Positions 52,105 through 61,253 of a DNA stretch of 64,000 nt are shown piece by piece. A program made the position numbers and the translations under genes. Under the pieces are notes generated by a model. It had not been told where the DNA came from. It did not search any database and saw only the letters and a list, made by a program, of their open reading frames with translations. The DNA lies in NCBI RefSeq assembly GCF_004366595.1, contig NZ_SORE01000007.1:1-64000 (forward strand), written 5' to 3'. Origin of the DNA: Paraburkholderia rhizosphaerae (GTDB taxonomy: Bacteria > Pseudomonadota > Gammaproteobacteria > Burkholderiales > Burkholderiaceae). Every line of letters begins with the position of its first letter. Position 1 is the first letter of the stretch.

Positions 52105-52827
52105 ATGACTGATCCGACCATGACTCAACCTTCATTCGAAACGCGCGAGCCGACGCTGCCGCGGCCGCTCCTCGTTGTGGAAGACGAACCAGCAATGCAG
52201 GTCAGGCTGCGCGGCATACTCGCGACGCTTGGCTATGGCGATGACGCGTTGTACTTCGCCGAAACGCTTGCGCAAGCCGATGCATTGCTAGGTAGCCAGC
52301 GCTTCGCGATGGTGCTGATCGATTGCGGGCTGCCCGACGGCAACGGCATCGACCTGATCCATAAGCTCTATGCGAAAGATCCGGCGCTGCCGATTCTGGT
52401 AATCTCCGCGTGGCGTTCACCGCATACGATCCTCTCCGCGCTGCAAGCCGGCGCGACCGGCTATCTGCTGAAGGAGCGCGACGAGATCGAAATCACGTTG
52501 TCGATTCGCAGTGCGCTGCGCGGTGGCGCGCCGATCGACCCCTTCATCGCGAAGCACATTCTTGCCCTGGCTGGCTCCGCCACATCCCTTTTGCGTGGCT
52601 CGGGAGACGCTACGCAGCACGCGATCCCGGCCGCTCCGCTGAGCCGTCGAGAAATCGAAGTGCTTGGACTGGTGGGCAAGGGGCTGACGAATCGGGAGAT
52701 CTCCGGGCTGTTGTCCTTGTCCAGGCTGACGGTCGAATGTCACATCAAAAATATCTACAAGAAACTCGCGGTGAACTCGCGCACTCAGGCCATTTTCGAA
52801 GCGCGTACCCATGGCTTGTTGCCCTGA
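52105..52827 (+). CDS. NarL/FixJ-type response regulator next to the T6SS
   Basis: 240 residues (an alternative start lies five codons later). Receiver domain: LPRPLLVVEDEPAMQVRLRG, phospho-acceptor Asp in MVLIDCGLPDGNGIDLI, Ser in LVISAWRS and Lys in GYLLKERDE. LuxR-type DNA-binding domain: LSRREIEVLGLVGKGLTNRE then ISGLLSLSRLTVECHIKNIY. The histidine kinase gene overlaps its 3' end. Divergent from tssB, the pair is a reasonable candidate controller of the T6SS (inference). Confidence 0.92.
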   Translation: MTDPTMTQPSFETREPTLPRPLLVVEDEPAMQVRLRGILATLGYGDDALYFAETLAQADALLGSQRFAMVLIDCGLPDGNGIDLIHKLYAKDPALPILVISAWRSPHTILSALQAGATGYLLKERDEIEITLSIRSALRGGAPIDPFIAKHILALAGSATSLLRGSGDATQHAIPAAPLSRREIEVLGLVGKGLTNREISGLLSLSRLTVECHIKNIYKKLAVNSRTQAIFEARTHGLLP

Positions 52828-54455
52828 TCCTGATTATCGCGCTGTGTGCCGGTGCGGCATTCGCGGCTCAGGAGGTGGACGCGTCGCGCCCTCAGGTCGC
52901 GCGTTCGTCGGGCTGGCGCGCGCAGCAGGTGAGCTCGATTCGCGCGTCGGCCATCGCGCTATATCGGGCGGGCGTCGAGCCGGCGGGTATGACTGGATTT
53001 GCGCCGGGCTTTGCTTTTACGGTCACACCTGACGCCGCGCTGTTCGCAATCGGTGACGCAACCGTCTTGAGCACGCAGGAAGCGTGCTGGCCCTGGCTGC
53101 CACCTAATCTCCCACTGTTTGGACTTGCATTGACTAGCGTACTCGGTTGCCTGTTTGCGCTGATCTGGATCATGCGTCCGCAGGAAAGTGCTTACGGGTG
53201 GTTCAGCCTGACGGCGCTTGCGTGGTTTAACTATGTGTCGAACCAGGTTACAACGGGCCCGTGGCCATTCGCGAGCATCGACGCGAGCGAACGCTTCAGT
53301 TCGGTCGCGCTGCTGATATGCACTGCGTGTGTCGCGAGTTTTGTCGCACGGCTGTGCGAGTGGCGCAGGCCATTGCCCGAAACGGTTTTATGGATCGCCG
53401 TCGCTATCGGTTCGGCCGCGATGGTCGCGGCACGGCATGCATACGTCGACGACCTGCGCGCGCTGCTCGCTATTGTGTCGGTCTGCGTGGCGGTCATCAG
53501 TTGTACTTTGCTGATTGGCTTCGCGCTACGCAAGCGTCGCGGCGAGCTGGCGCTCCTTGCGCTGTGCATGACGGGTTGTGCCGCGGCCGGCGTGCACGAT
53601 CTGTTTATCTCGGCGAACGTCGTTGACAATGCGGTTCGCTATGCGATACCCGCTTCACAGCTGCTGACGATCGGCATGGCGATCCTGCTTGCGCGACGCT
53701 TGTCTACGGCGCTCGCACGCATCGACCGGTTCGACGATGAACTCGCTTCCGGAATCGAATGCGCGACGCGCGATGCGAAGCAGCGCTTGCGCGATCAGTA
53801 CGAACTCCATATCGAGCAAGTTCGAATCAACGAGCGCACGAGTCTTGCCCATGACCTGCACGATGGGCTGGGCGGCATGCTGGTTAGCCAGATTGCGACG
53901 CTCGAACAGGCGCCGCATGCGATACCGGCTGAGCGCTTCCTCGTACTGCTCAAGGCACTGCGTGACGATCTGCGCATCATCATCGAGTCCGCGTCGCAAA
54001 CGCGCTTCGACGCGCAGCCGATCGACGAATGGATCGCCCCGCTCCGTCACCGGCTCACGCAATTGCTCGAGAGCCAGGGAATCGACTGCACGTGGAAGGT
54101 GTACAGCTTCGCGGGCGCGCGCATGCCGGCGGCAGCGGGCGTAGACGTGATGCGCGTGTTGCAGGAAGGTGTGACCAACGTGCTCAAACATAGCCGGGCG
54201 ACGCGTGTCGATATCGAGTTGTGCGCGGACGACGAAGCGCTCGATATCGTGATTGCCGACAATGGGATCGGCTTTGATACCACGCACTCGGCTACGCCGC
54301 ACGGTATCGGTCTACGCAGCATGCGCGCGCGTGTCGCGCGGCACAGTGGAACGATGACGTTCAGCGCGTCCGGGACCGCGACCGTGCTCAACGTGCAGAT
54401 TCCGCTTGGCAGACCACCTACGCCTGCTCCGCAAGATACGCCTTCATCCAGTTGA
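52737..54455 (+). CDS. Membrane histidine kinase, HisKA_3/NarX-like
   Basis: 572 residues from an ATG inside the response-regulator gene (91-bp overlap). This start is the only Met before the signal-like helix WLVALILIIALCAGAAFAAQ; a non-ATG start closer to the helix is possible. A short periplasmic region is followed by six to seven membrane helices (about 127-320, 7TM-DISM-like), a coiled coil, then the H-box SLAHDLHDGLGGMLVSQIAT (phospho-His near 375) and the ATPase domain with QEGVTNVLKHSR (N-box), ADNGIGFD and GIGLRSM. The architecture fits a sensor of an envelope or extracellular signal that phosphorylates the adjacent regulator. Confidence 0.88.
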   Translation: MSHQKYLQETRGELAHSGHFRSAYPWLVALILIIALCAGAAFAAQEVDASRPQVARSSGWRAQQVSSIRASAIALYRAGVEPAGMTGFAPGFAFTVTPDAALFAIGDATVLSTQEACWPWLPPNLPLFGLALTSVLGCLFALIWIMRPQESAYGWFSLTALAWFNYVSNQVTTGPWPFASIDASERFSSVALLICTACVASFVARLCEWRRPLPETVLWIAVAIGSAAMVAARHAYVDDLRALLAIVSVCVAVISCTLLIGFALRKRRGELALLALCMTGCAAAGVHDLFISANVVDNAVRYAIPASQLLTIGMAILLARRLSTALARIDRFDDELASGIECATRDAKQRLRDQYELHIEQVRINERTSLAHDLHDGLGGMLVSQIATLEQAPHAIPAERFLVLLKALRDDLRIIIESASQTRFDAQPIDEWIAPLRHRLTQLLESQGIDCTWKVYSFAGARMPAAAGVDVMRVLQEGVTNVLKHSRATRVDIELCADDEALDIVIADNGIGFDTTHSATPHGIGLRSMRARVARHSGTMTFSASGTATVLNVQIPLGRPPTPAPQDTPSSS

Positions 54456-54541
54456 CCAGTCCGCCTTGCAGCACATTTTTCAGCTGCCGCGTTCGGCGGT
54501 AGCGAATTTCATCGCATCGATTGTTTGAATGCGGCACCTGC
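54419..54541 (-). pseudogene. Short C-terminal remnant on the minus strand (rhodanese-like end?)
   Basis: A minus-strand frame of about 40 codons ends with RQLKNVLQGGLVNWMKAYLA-EQA and a stop at 54419-54421, antisense to the end of the kinase gene. The Q-G-G-L-x-N-W pattern resembles the last strand of rhodanese domains, but the rest of such a domain is missing. The remaining spacer to 54675 holds only unassigned short frames. Low confidence. Confidence 0.25.
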
Positions 54542-54675
54542 GCTTATCGACATGCTGGGTGAAATGGCGCTGGAGAATCTGGATGCGTCGGTGCGTACGG
54601 CACGCGAAGCCCGCGGAGACGAAGCAGAAGACATAGTCGAGCCAGTCTGAGTGAAAACTGAGTGATGCCGGGCCG

Positions 54676-55014
54676 CTACAACATCCCCAGCGCAAGCCGA
54701 GCCGCTTCAGTCATCCGCGCTTTCGTCCACGGCGGGTCCCACACCAGTTCGAGTTTCACGTCGCGTACGCCGGCAACCGTGAACACCTGCTCCTCGACCA
54801 TCGGCGGAAACGATTCCGCCACCGGACACGCAGGCGCGGTCAACGTCATCTGAATCTCGACGCGCCCTTCGTCTTCATCGACGTTCAGCGCGTAGATCAA
54901 ACCGAGGTCGTAGATATTCACCGGTATTTCCGGGTCGTACAGCGTGCGCAATTCATCGATGACCCGCTCTTTCAGTGGGCGCGCGCTGTCGTTACTAAAG
55001 GATTCAGCAGTCAT
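54676..55014 (-). CDS. sufT: SufT-like Fe-S assembly protein (DUF59/MIP18 family)
   Basis: 112 residues from MTAESFSNDSARPLKERVID; the ATG overlaps the sufU stop (ATGA) and GAGGA is upstream. The DUF59 core is YDPEIPVNIYDLGLIYALNV then EIQMTLTAPACPVAESFPPM, with the Asp-Pro-Glu and the conserved Cys of T-x-P-x-C-P. It ends VKLELVWDPPWTKARMTEAA. SufT proteins assist Fe-S cluster maturation and typically lie at the end of suf operons, as here. Confidence 0.9.
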   Translation of the reverse strand: MTAESFSNDSARPLKERVIDELRTLYDPEIPVNIYDLGLIYALNVDEDEGRVEIQMTLTAPACPVAESFPPMVEEQVFTVAGVRDVKLELVWDPPWTKARMTEAARLALGML

Positions 55015-55460
55015 TCCTCGTAATGCTCCTTGTGATGCAACGCCGCCGATAAGGTCCGCCACGCGAGCGTCGCGCATTTGACGCGCGCCGGAAACTCTCT
55101 CACGCCGGCGAGAATCGTTGTTTTGCCGAGGCCTTGCGTCTCGCTTTGTGCCGGCTCATGGTCGCTCGTCACCATGCTTTGGAAACGCTGGATCAGTTGC
55201 TCCGCCTCCGCGAGCGTCTTGCCTTTGATCAGGTCGGTCATCATCGACGCCGACGCGGTCGCGATCGCGCAGCCCTCGCCGTCGAAGCCGACTTCGGTCA
55301 CGATGCCGTTTTCGATGCGCAGTTCGAGCTTCACACGGTCGCCGCACAGCGGGTTGTAACCCTCCGCGTGATGGCTCGCATGGTCGATGTCGCGCCGGTT
55401 ATGCGGGCGGCGGTAGTGATCGAAGATCACCTGCTGGTAAAGGTCGCGGATGTCATTCAT
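55011..55460 (-). CDS. sufU: SufU-type Fe-S scaffold / sulfur-transfer protein
   Basis: 149 residues. The three metal-ligand Cys are in GYNPLCGDRVKLEL, DGEGCAIATASASM and ARVKCATLAWRTL. The 18-20-residue insertion between the second and third Cys, relative to IscU, is present (around TQGLGKTTILAGVREFPARV), which marks it as SufU and not IscU. SufU accepts sulfur from SufS through its Zn site. It overlaps sufS by 8 bp. Confidence 0.93.
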   Translation of the reverse strand: MNDIRDLYQQVIFDHYRRPHNRRDIDHASHHAEGYNPLCGDRVKLELRIENGIVTEVGFDGEGCAIATASASMMTDLIKGKTLAEAEQLIQRFQSMVTSDHEPAQSETQGLGKTTILAGVREFPARVKCATLAWRTLSAALHHKEHYEE

Positions 55461-56703
55461 GTCCGAACCACTCCTTCACGCGGGCCAGCCCCTTCACCAG
55501 CGCGTCGATTTCTTCGTGCGTGTTGTAAAGCGCAAGCGACGCGCGAACCGTGGCGGGCACCTTGAAGCGCGTCATCACCGGCATCGCGCAGTGATGACCG
55601 GCGCGTACCGCGATGCCCGCATCGCTCAGAATCGAGCCGACGTCGTGCGCATGAATACCGTCGACGACAAACGACAAAATACCGGATTTATCCGCAGCGG
55701 TGCCGATCAGCTTGACCCCGTCGATGCGTTGCAATTCGACCGTCGCATAGTCGAGCAGCGCATGCTCGGATGCTTCGATCGCGCTGAAGCCGATCGTGCC
55801 GAAATAGTCGATCGCGGCAGCGAGCCCGATCGCACCGGCAATATTCGGCGTACCTGCTTCGAACTTCCACGGCAACTCGTTGTACGTGGTCTTTTCAAAC
55901 GACACGGTGCGAATCATGTCGCCTCCACCCTGCCACGGCGGCATTGCGTCGAGCCACGTCGATTTGCCATAAAGCACGCCGATGCCTGTCGGTCCATAGA
56001 GCTTATGGCCGGAAAATGCGTAGAAGTCGCAATCGAGCGCACGGACATCGACCGGCAGATGCGCAACTGCCTGCGCGCCGTCGAGCAGCACCGGAATGCC
56101 GAGCGCGTGCGCCTGTTCGATCATGTTCCTGACCGGATTCACTGTGCCAAGCGCATTCGAAATGTGTGCGAGCGCAACCAGTTTTGTGTGCGGACCAAGC
56201 AATCGCGCATACGCATCGACATCGAGCGTACCGGTATCGTCGACGGGCACCACTTTCAGTGTTGCGCCGGTCTGCTCGCAGACGATCTGCCACGGCACGA
56301 TGTTCGAGTGATGCTCGATGGTCGTCAGCACGATCTCGTCGCCCGGCTGCAAACGCGGCCGCGCAAAACTGTGCGCGACAAGGTTGATTGCTTCGGTCGT
56401 ACCACGCACGAATACGATCTCCGACGGATGCGCGGCGTTGATAAACCGTGCGACCGTCGCGCGCGAGCGTTCGTACGCATCGGTCGCGCGTTCCGCCAGC
56501 CAATGCACGCCGCGGTGCACGTTCGAGTTCGTGTTGCGGTAGTAGTTCGCTTCCGCTTCGATCACATGAAACGGCTTTTGCGTGGTCGCCGCATTGTCGA
56601 GATAAATGAGCGGTTTGCCATTCGGACGGGTATCGAGAATCGGGAAATCCCGGCGCCACACCCGTACCAGGTCCTCGTGCTCGAGATCAATGCGTTTCAT
56701 CAT
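55453..56703 (-). CDS. sufS: Cysteine desulfurase SufS (group II)
   Basis: 416 residues. The N-terminus has RPNGKPLIYLDNAATTQKPF and NTNSNVHRGVHWLAERATDA. The PLP Lys is in YAFSGHKLYGPTGIGVLYGK, and the persulfide Cys in IAVRAGHHCAMPVMTRF, as in group II enzymes. SufS removes sulfur from cysteine for Fe-S cluster assembly with SufU. It overlaps sufD by ATGA. Confidence 0.96.
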   Translation of the reverse strand: MMKRIDLEHEDLVRVWRRDFPILDTRPNGKPLIYLDNAATTQKPFHVIEAEANYYRNTNSNVHRGVHWLAERATDAYERSRATVARFINAAHPSEIVFVRGTTEAINLVAHSFARPRLQPGDEIVLTTIEHHSNIVPWQIVCEQTGATLKVVPVDDTGTLDVDAYARLLGPHTKLVALAHISNALGTVNPVRNMIEQAHALGIPVLLDGAQAVAHLPVDVRALDCDFYAFSGHKLYGPTGIGVLYGKSTWLDAMPPWQGGGDMIRTVSFEKTTYNELPWKFEAGTPNIAGAIGLAAAIDYFGTIGFSAIEASEHALLDYATVELQRIDGVKLIGTAADKSGILSFVVDGIHAHDVGSILSDAGIAVRAGHHCAMPVMTRFKVPATVRASLALYNTHEEIDALVKGLARVKEWFGHE

Positions 56704-58031
56704 GCTTCCCCCGCGTCGGCTGGCGCATCCGCCATCCGCGTCAATAACGTTGCCTCGAGGCGCGCTTTCAGCGGCTCGATCGCGACCCGATCGATCACGT
56801 CGCGTGCAAACGCGAACGTCAGCAGCGCGCGCGCCGCGCGCTCGTCGATGCCACGAGCGCGCAGATAGAACAGCTGCGTTTCGTCGAGCTGACCGACCGT
56901 GGTGCCGTGCGTGCAGCGTACGTCGTCGGCGAAAATCTCCAGTTGTGGCTTCGTGTCGATTTCCGCACTACGCGACAGCAGCAGATTATGGTTCGCCTGA
57001 TCGGCATCCGTCTTCTGTGCATCCTGACGCACGACGATGCGTCCGTTGAACACGCCGTGCGCGCTGCCGTCGAGTATGCCGCGATACGTTTCGCGGCTTG
57101 CACACTGCGGATGCGCGTGATCGATCATTGTGTAGTGGTCGAGATGTTGCTTGCCGCCTCCGACGTAGAGTCCATCGAGCGTTGTCGATGTGCGCGGCGC
57201 CCCGAGCTTCGTCACGATTGTCGAGCGCGCCAGCGCTGCGCCGAACGAAAACGCGTAGGACGAAAAGCGGCTAGATTCGCGTTGCTCTGTCAGCACCGTT
57301 GCGGTGTGTACCGCATTGGGTGCTTCCTGCTGCACGCGGTAGTGCTGCACGTCTGCATGATCGCCCGCGTCGATGCGGGTCATCGCGTTCGTGTAATACC
57401 ATGCGTCACCGTCGCCGACATACTGTTCGACTACCGCGCAACGCGCATGCGAACCGGCGACAACCACATTCAATGGCTGCATGGCCAGATCGTTATCGTC
57501 GCTACCGATGAACATCACATGCAACGGCTTACCAAGCTCGACGCCAGATGGGATCAGCATGACATAGCCATCCCGCGCAAACGCCGCGTTGAACGCAGCG
57601 AGGCCATCGGGCCAGCGATCATCCGCGAATTGCGCGCGGATACGCTCCGGAATCTGTTCGAGCGCACTCGCCAGGCTGCCGATAAACACGCCCGATGCCA
57701 GTTCGCCGATATCGGACAATTCCGGCACCCATACGCCATCGACAAACACGAGCCGATGCGAATCGGCCCATTCATGAGCGCGCACCAGACGCGCCGCTTG
57801 TTCAAGCGCGCGATGATCGGCGCCCGGCGAGAAATGCAGCAGTTTCTGGTTCAGACCATCGAGGTTCGTGTATTTCCACGCCTCGTCCGCACGCGTCGGA
57901 AATCCTTGCACACGAAACTGTTCGAACGCACGCAAGCGCCGCTCGTTCATCCATTGCAGCCTCGCGCCTGGCAGCGTCGGTGCGAGCGTTCTGAACATTT
58001 CGGTCAAGTGGTCGAGTGATTCATGCTTCAT
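56700..58031 (-). CDS. sufD: Fe-S assembly protein SufD
   Basis: 443 residues. The SufBD core is present: DHYTMIDHAHPQCASRETYR then GILDGSAHGVFNGRIVVRQD, AQKTDADQANHNLLLSRSAE and LEIFADDVRCTHGTTVGQLD, followed by ETQLFYLRARGIDERAARAL. It partners SufB and SufC in the scaffold complex. It overlaps sufC by ATGA and sufS by ATGA. Confidence 0.95.
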   Translation of the reverse strand: MKHESLDHLTEMFRTLAPTLPGARLQWMNERRLRAFEQFRVQGFPTRADEAWKYTNLDGLNQKLLHFSPGADHRALEQAARLVRAHEWADSHRLVFVDGVWVPELSDIGELASGVFIGSLASALEQIPERIRAQFADDRWPDGLAAFNAAFARDGYVMLIPSGVELGKPLHVMFIGSDDNDLAMQPLNVVVAGSHARCAVVEQYVGDGDAWYYTNAMTRIDAGDHADVQHYRVQQEAPNAVHTATVLTEQRESSRFSSYAFSFGAALARSTIVTKLGAPRTSTTLDGLYVGGGKQHLDHYTMIDHAHPQCASRETYRGILDGSAHGVFNGRIVVRQDAQKTDADQANHNLLLSRSAEIDTKPQLEIFADDVRCTHGTTVGQLDETQLFYLRARGIDERAARALLTFAFARDVIDRVAIEPLKARLEATLLTRMADAPADAGEA

Positions 58032-58807
58032 ACCGCCACCTGTGCGGATGCAGACGGATCTTCCGCGCCTTCGGTCAACCAGCCATAACCGCGCTGTTCC
58101 AGTTGCTGCGCCAGTTCACGCGTGCCGGACCGCACGATCCTGCCGTGCGACAGCACGTGCACATAGTCCGGCACGATATAGTCGAGCAGGCGCTGATAGT
58201 GCGTGACCATCACAATCGCGCGCTCCGGGCTGCGCATCGCATTAACGCCTTTCGCGACGAGTTGCAGCGCATCGATATCGAGCCCTGAGTCGGTTTCATC
58301 GAGAATCGCGAGCTTCGGTTCGAGCACCGCCATCTGCAAAATCTCGTTGCGTTTCTTTTCACCGCCGGAAAAGCCCTCGTTGACCGCGCGATGCAACAGG
58401 TCATCGTTCATCTGCATCGCGGCCATCTTGCCGCGCAACAGGTCGAGAAAATCGATCGCGTCGAGTTCGGGCTCGCCGCGGTGCCGACGCTGCGCATTGA
58501 GCGCCGCCCTCAGCAGATAGACATTGCTGACGCCCGGAATTTCGACCGGGTACTGAAACGCGAGAAAAATACCCTCTCTCGCGCGCTCTTCAGGCGCAAG
58601 CTCGAGCAGATTCGACCCAAACCACGACACCTCGCCGCCGGTAACCTCGTACAGATCGCGACCGGCCAGCACATTCGCTAGCGTGCTCTTGCCGGAGCCG
58701 TTCGGCCCCATGATGGCGTGCACTTCGCCCGGCTTCACATCGAGGTCGACACCGCGCAGGATCTCGTTGCCTTCGACGGTCGCACGCAAATTTCTGATTC
58801 TCAGCAT
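58028..58807 (-). CDS. sufC: Fe-S assembly ATPase SufC
   Basis: 259 residues. ABC ATPase motifs: Walker A GPNGSGKST (36-44), signature FSGGEKKRNEILQMAVLEPK, Walker B LAILDETDSGLDIDALQLVA and a switch His in MVTHYQRLLDYI. DETDSGLD is the SufC form of the D-loop. The C-terminus GYGWLTEGAEDPSASAQVAV is slightly extended. SufC drives the SufBCD scaffold. Confidence 0.97.
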   Translation of the reverse strand: MLRIRNLRATVEGNEILRGVDLDVKPGEVHAIMGPNGSGKSTLANVLAGRDLYEVTGGEVSWFGSNLLELAPEERAREGIFLAFQYPVEIPGVSNVYLLRAALNAQRRHRGEPELDAIDFLDLLRGKMAAMQMNDDLLHRAVNEGFSGGEKKRNEILQMAVLEPKLAILDETDSGLDIDALQLVAKGVNAMRSPERAIVMVTHYQRLLDYIVPDYVHVLSHGRIVRSGTRELAQQLEQRGYGWLTEGAEDPSASAQVAV

Positions 58808-58831
58808 GATTTGAACGCTCCTTGCCTGCTG

Positions 58832-60280
58832 TTAGCCGACGCTGCCTTCAAGGCTGATACCCAGCAGCTTCTGAGCCTCGACCGCAAACTCCATCGGCAA
58901 CTGATCGAACACTTCCTTGCAGAACCCGTTGACGATCATCGACACCGCGTCTTCCGCCGACAGCCCACGCTGCATGCAGTAAAACAGCTGGTCTTCGCCG
59001 ACGCGCGACGTCGATGCTTCGTGCTCGACCTTCGCGGTTGGGTTCTTCACCTCGATATACGGGAACGTGTGCGCGCTGCAGCGGTCGCCCATCAGCAGCG
59101 AATCGCATTGCGTGAAGTTGCGCGCGCCTTGCGCTGAGCGTGCGATACGCACCAGCCCGCGATACGCGTTGCTGCCACGGCCCGCGGAAATGCCCTTCGA
59201 CACGATCGTGCTGCGCGTATTCGCGCCGATATGAATCATCTTTGTGCCGGTGTCCGCCTGTTGGAAATGGTTGGTCAGCGAGACCGAATAGAACTCGCCG
59301 ATCGAGTTGTCGCCGCGCAGAATTACGCTCGGGTATTTCCATGTGATCGCCGAGCCGGTTTCGACCTGCGTCCACGAAATTTTCGAGTTCTTGCCGCGAC
59401 AGTCCCCGCGCTTCGTCACGAAGTTGTAGATGCCGCCGCGGCCGTTTTCATCGCCAGGGTACCAGTTCTGCACGGTCGAGTAGCGGATCTGCGCGTCCTC
59501 GAGCGCGACCAGTTCGACCACCGCCGCATGCAGCTGATTTTCGTCGCGCATCGGCGCGGTGCAGCCTTCGAGGTAGCTAACCTGCGCGCCCTTGTCCGCA
59601 ATGATCAAGGTGCGTTCGAACTGCCCGGTGTTTTGCGCGTTGATACGGAAATACGTCGACAGTTCCATCGGGCAGCGCACGCCGGGCGGCACATAGACAA
59701 ACGAACCGTCGCTGAACACCGCCGAATTCAGCGCCGCAAAGAAGTTGTCCTTGTGAGGCACAACGGAGCCGAGATACTGCTTCACCAACTCGGGGTGATC
59801 ACGCACCGCATCCGAAAACGAGCAGAAAATAATGCCGAGCGCCGAGAGTTTTTCGCGGAACGTCGTCGCCACCGACACGCTATCGAATACCGCGTCGACC
59901 GCGACGCCCGCGAGCATTTCGCGTTCCTTCAGCGGCACGCCAAGCCGTTCGTACGTGCGCAGCAGTTCGGGGTCCACTTCGTCAAGGCTCTTCGGAGCGC
60001 CATTGCGCGCCTTCGGCGCCGAGAAATAGACGATCGACTGATAGTCGATCGGCTCACGGCGAATCGACGCCCATTGGGGCTCGGTCATCGTGACCCAGTG
60101 GCGATATGCCGCAAGCCGCCATTCGAGCAAGAACGGCGGTTCGCCTTTTCTTGACGAAATAGCGCGAATCACGTCTTCGTCGAGGCCCGGCGGCAACGAG
60201 TCGGCCTGCACATCCGACACAAAACCATGCTTGTATTGTCGGTTTACGAAGGGGTCGAGTTCGGTCATCGTGTCTGTCAT
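58832..60280 (-). CDS. sufB: Fe-S assembly protein SufB
   Basis: 482 residues; GGAGAG lies upstream of the ATG. Characteristic segments include [60 protein letters not shown] and [20 protein letters not shown]. The late [20 protein letters not shown] contains the conserved Cys used in cluster assembly. First gene of the suf operon; no IscR/SufR-type regulator gene is adjacent in this window. Confidence 0.97.
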   Translation of the reverse strand: MTDTMTELDPFVNRQYKHGFVSDVQADSLPPGLDEDVIRAISSRKGEPPFLLEWRLAAYRHWVTMTEPQWASIRREPIDYQSIVYFSAPKARNGAPKSLDEVDPELLRTYERLGVPLKEREMLAGVAVDAVFDSVSVATTFREKLSALGIIFCSFSDAVRDHPELVKQYLGSVVPHKDNFFAALNSAVFSDGSFVYVPPGVRCPMELSTYFRINAQNTGQFERTLIIADKGAQVSYLEGCTAPMRDENQLHAAVVELVALEDAQIRYSTVQNWYPGDENGRGGIYNFVTKRGDCRGKNSKISWTQVETGSAITWKYPSVILRGDNSIGEFYSVSLTNHFQQADTGTKMIHIGANTRSTIVSKGISAGRGSNAYRGLVRIARSAQGARNFTQCDSLLMGDRCSAHTFPYIEVKNPTAKVEHEASTSRVGEDQLFYCMQRGLSAEDAVSMIVNGFCKEVFDQLPMEFAVEAQKLLGISLEGSVG

Positions 60281-60839
60281 GAGTACTCTCCGTGCGATCC
60301 GTTTTGCCTCTAAACCCAGTTTAAGCTTTATCAGGAGGCCTTTATGTCGATACGGGTTTAGGGTCTTGTCGCGCTGCAGTCCATAATGCGAAGCATGATT
60401 TCACCTGTTTGAACCCTCTCAATCACCTTGTTTCCCGGATGGCTACCCAAGCGTTGACGTTTGTCCAAACGTAAGGCGAAAGGCGGTCCCAGCGTGAAGC
60501 GTCACACGAATCGCGTGTGACTTCTTCATCGGGAAAATCGGGTGTGGTGCGGGGGCTTTTCAAATATCAACACGCGTCAAAGCGTGCCAAAGGGCCTGCG
60601 TTCACTGCCATGCGCGCTTCGGTTCCGCCCAATCTTTTCGGAAACGCTCAGTTCCGATTCAATCTCCGTTTGTATCGCCCACGCGCTTTGATTCAGTGTG
60701 ATCCGAATGAGCATGTGTTTGATCCATCCGGACTGCAAGCAGACGGACACCGCTTCCTAAAGTTGACCTACGCCATCGCCGATGGCGACGGATCGACCTA
60801 CTGGCTGTCCGTACGCACCGCAACCCATTGGAGAACATG
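60281..60839. other. 559-bp divergent region between suf and the DUF4148 gene
   Basis: Upstream control region of sufB on one side and of the DUF4148 gene on the other. It contains the stem-loop at 60501-60521. An open frame at 60517-60840 has no recognisable domain and is not called. Confidence 0.6.
60501..60521. promoter_or_regulatory. Perfect 8-bp inverted repeat GTCACACG-N5-CGTGTGAC
   Basis: Arms at 60501-60508 and 60514-60521 with spacer AATCG, followed by TTCTTC. It lies 221 bp upstream of sufB and 319 bp upstream of the DUF4148 gene. It could be an operator or a weak terminator. Confidence 0.45.
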
Positions 60840-61199
60840 ATGAAGAACCGCTTAACCCGCTCCGTCATTGCCGCCGCCGCGATTGTCGTTGGCACTACAT
60901 TCGCCGGTACCGCCGCGCATTCCGCGCAAGCCGGTGAACTAACGCGTGCGCAAGTGCGCGCCGAACTCGCGCAATTGCGCGCGGCCGGCTACGACCAGTC
61001 GGTCGGCGAAGACGTTCACTATCCGGACGCGCTTCAACAATCGCAAGCGCGTGTGAGCGCGACCGGATCGGCAAGCGCGCGCCGCGACGATAGCTCGGGC
61101 TACGGTGGCACAACCGCCGGCACGTCGTCGTGGGGCCGCGACGGCGATAGGCTGCGCGTCGACAACGACGGCATGAAGCCCATCTATTTCGGTCAATGA
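60840..61199 (+). CDS. Secreted DUF4148 protein
   Basis: 119 residues from MKNRLTRSVIAAAAIVVGTT; GGAG sits 6 bases upstream. A signal peptide ends near AAHSAQA. The DUF4148 core is GELTRAQVRAELAQLRAAGY followed by VHYPDALQQSQARVSAT. The family is abundant in Burkholderia-like bacteria, is periplasmic, and has no established function. The Gly/Ser/Asp-rich C-terminal half ends in MKPIYFGQ. The DUF417 gene follows on the same strand 54 bp later. Confidence 0.88.
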   Translation: MKNRLTRSVIAAAAIVVGTTFAGTAAHSAQAGELTRAQVRAELAQLRAAGYDQSVGEDVHYPDALQQSQARVSATGSASARRDDSSGYGGTTAGTSSWGRDGDRLRVDNDGMKPIYFGQ

Positions 61200-61253
61200 A
61201 GCGTTACGTTCGGCTTGTCTCACTCACCGTCACTCACTCATCGGAAGAAAATC

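Noticed and set aside
54456..54675. A plus-strand frame ending near 54651 with an acidic C-terminus (ARGDEAEDIVEPV)
   Set aside because: It looks protein-like at the end, but lacks a start and a recognisable family, so it is not called.
60517..60840. A 107-codon plus-strand frame upstream of the DUF4148 gene
   Set aside because: It starts inside the inverted repeat region and shows no domain or good ribosome site.
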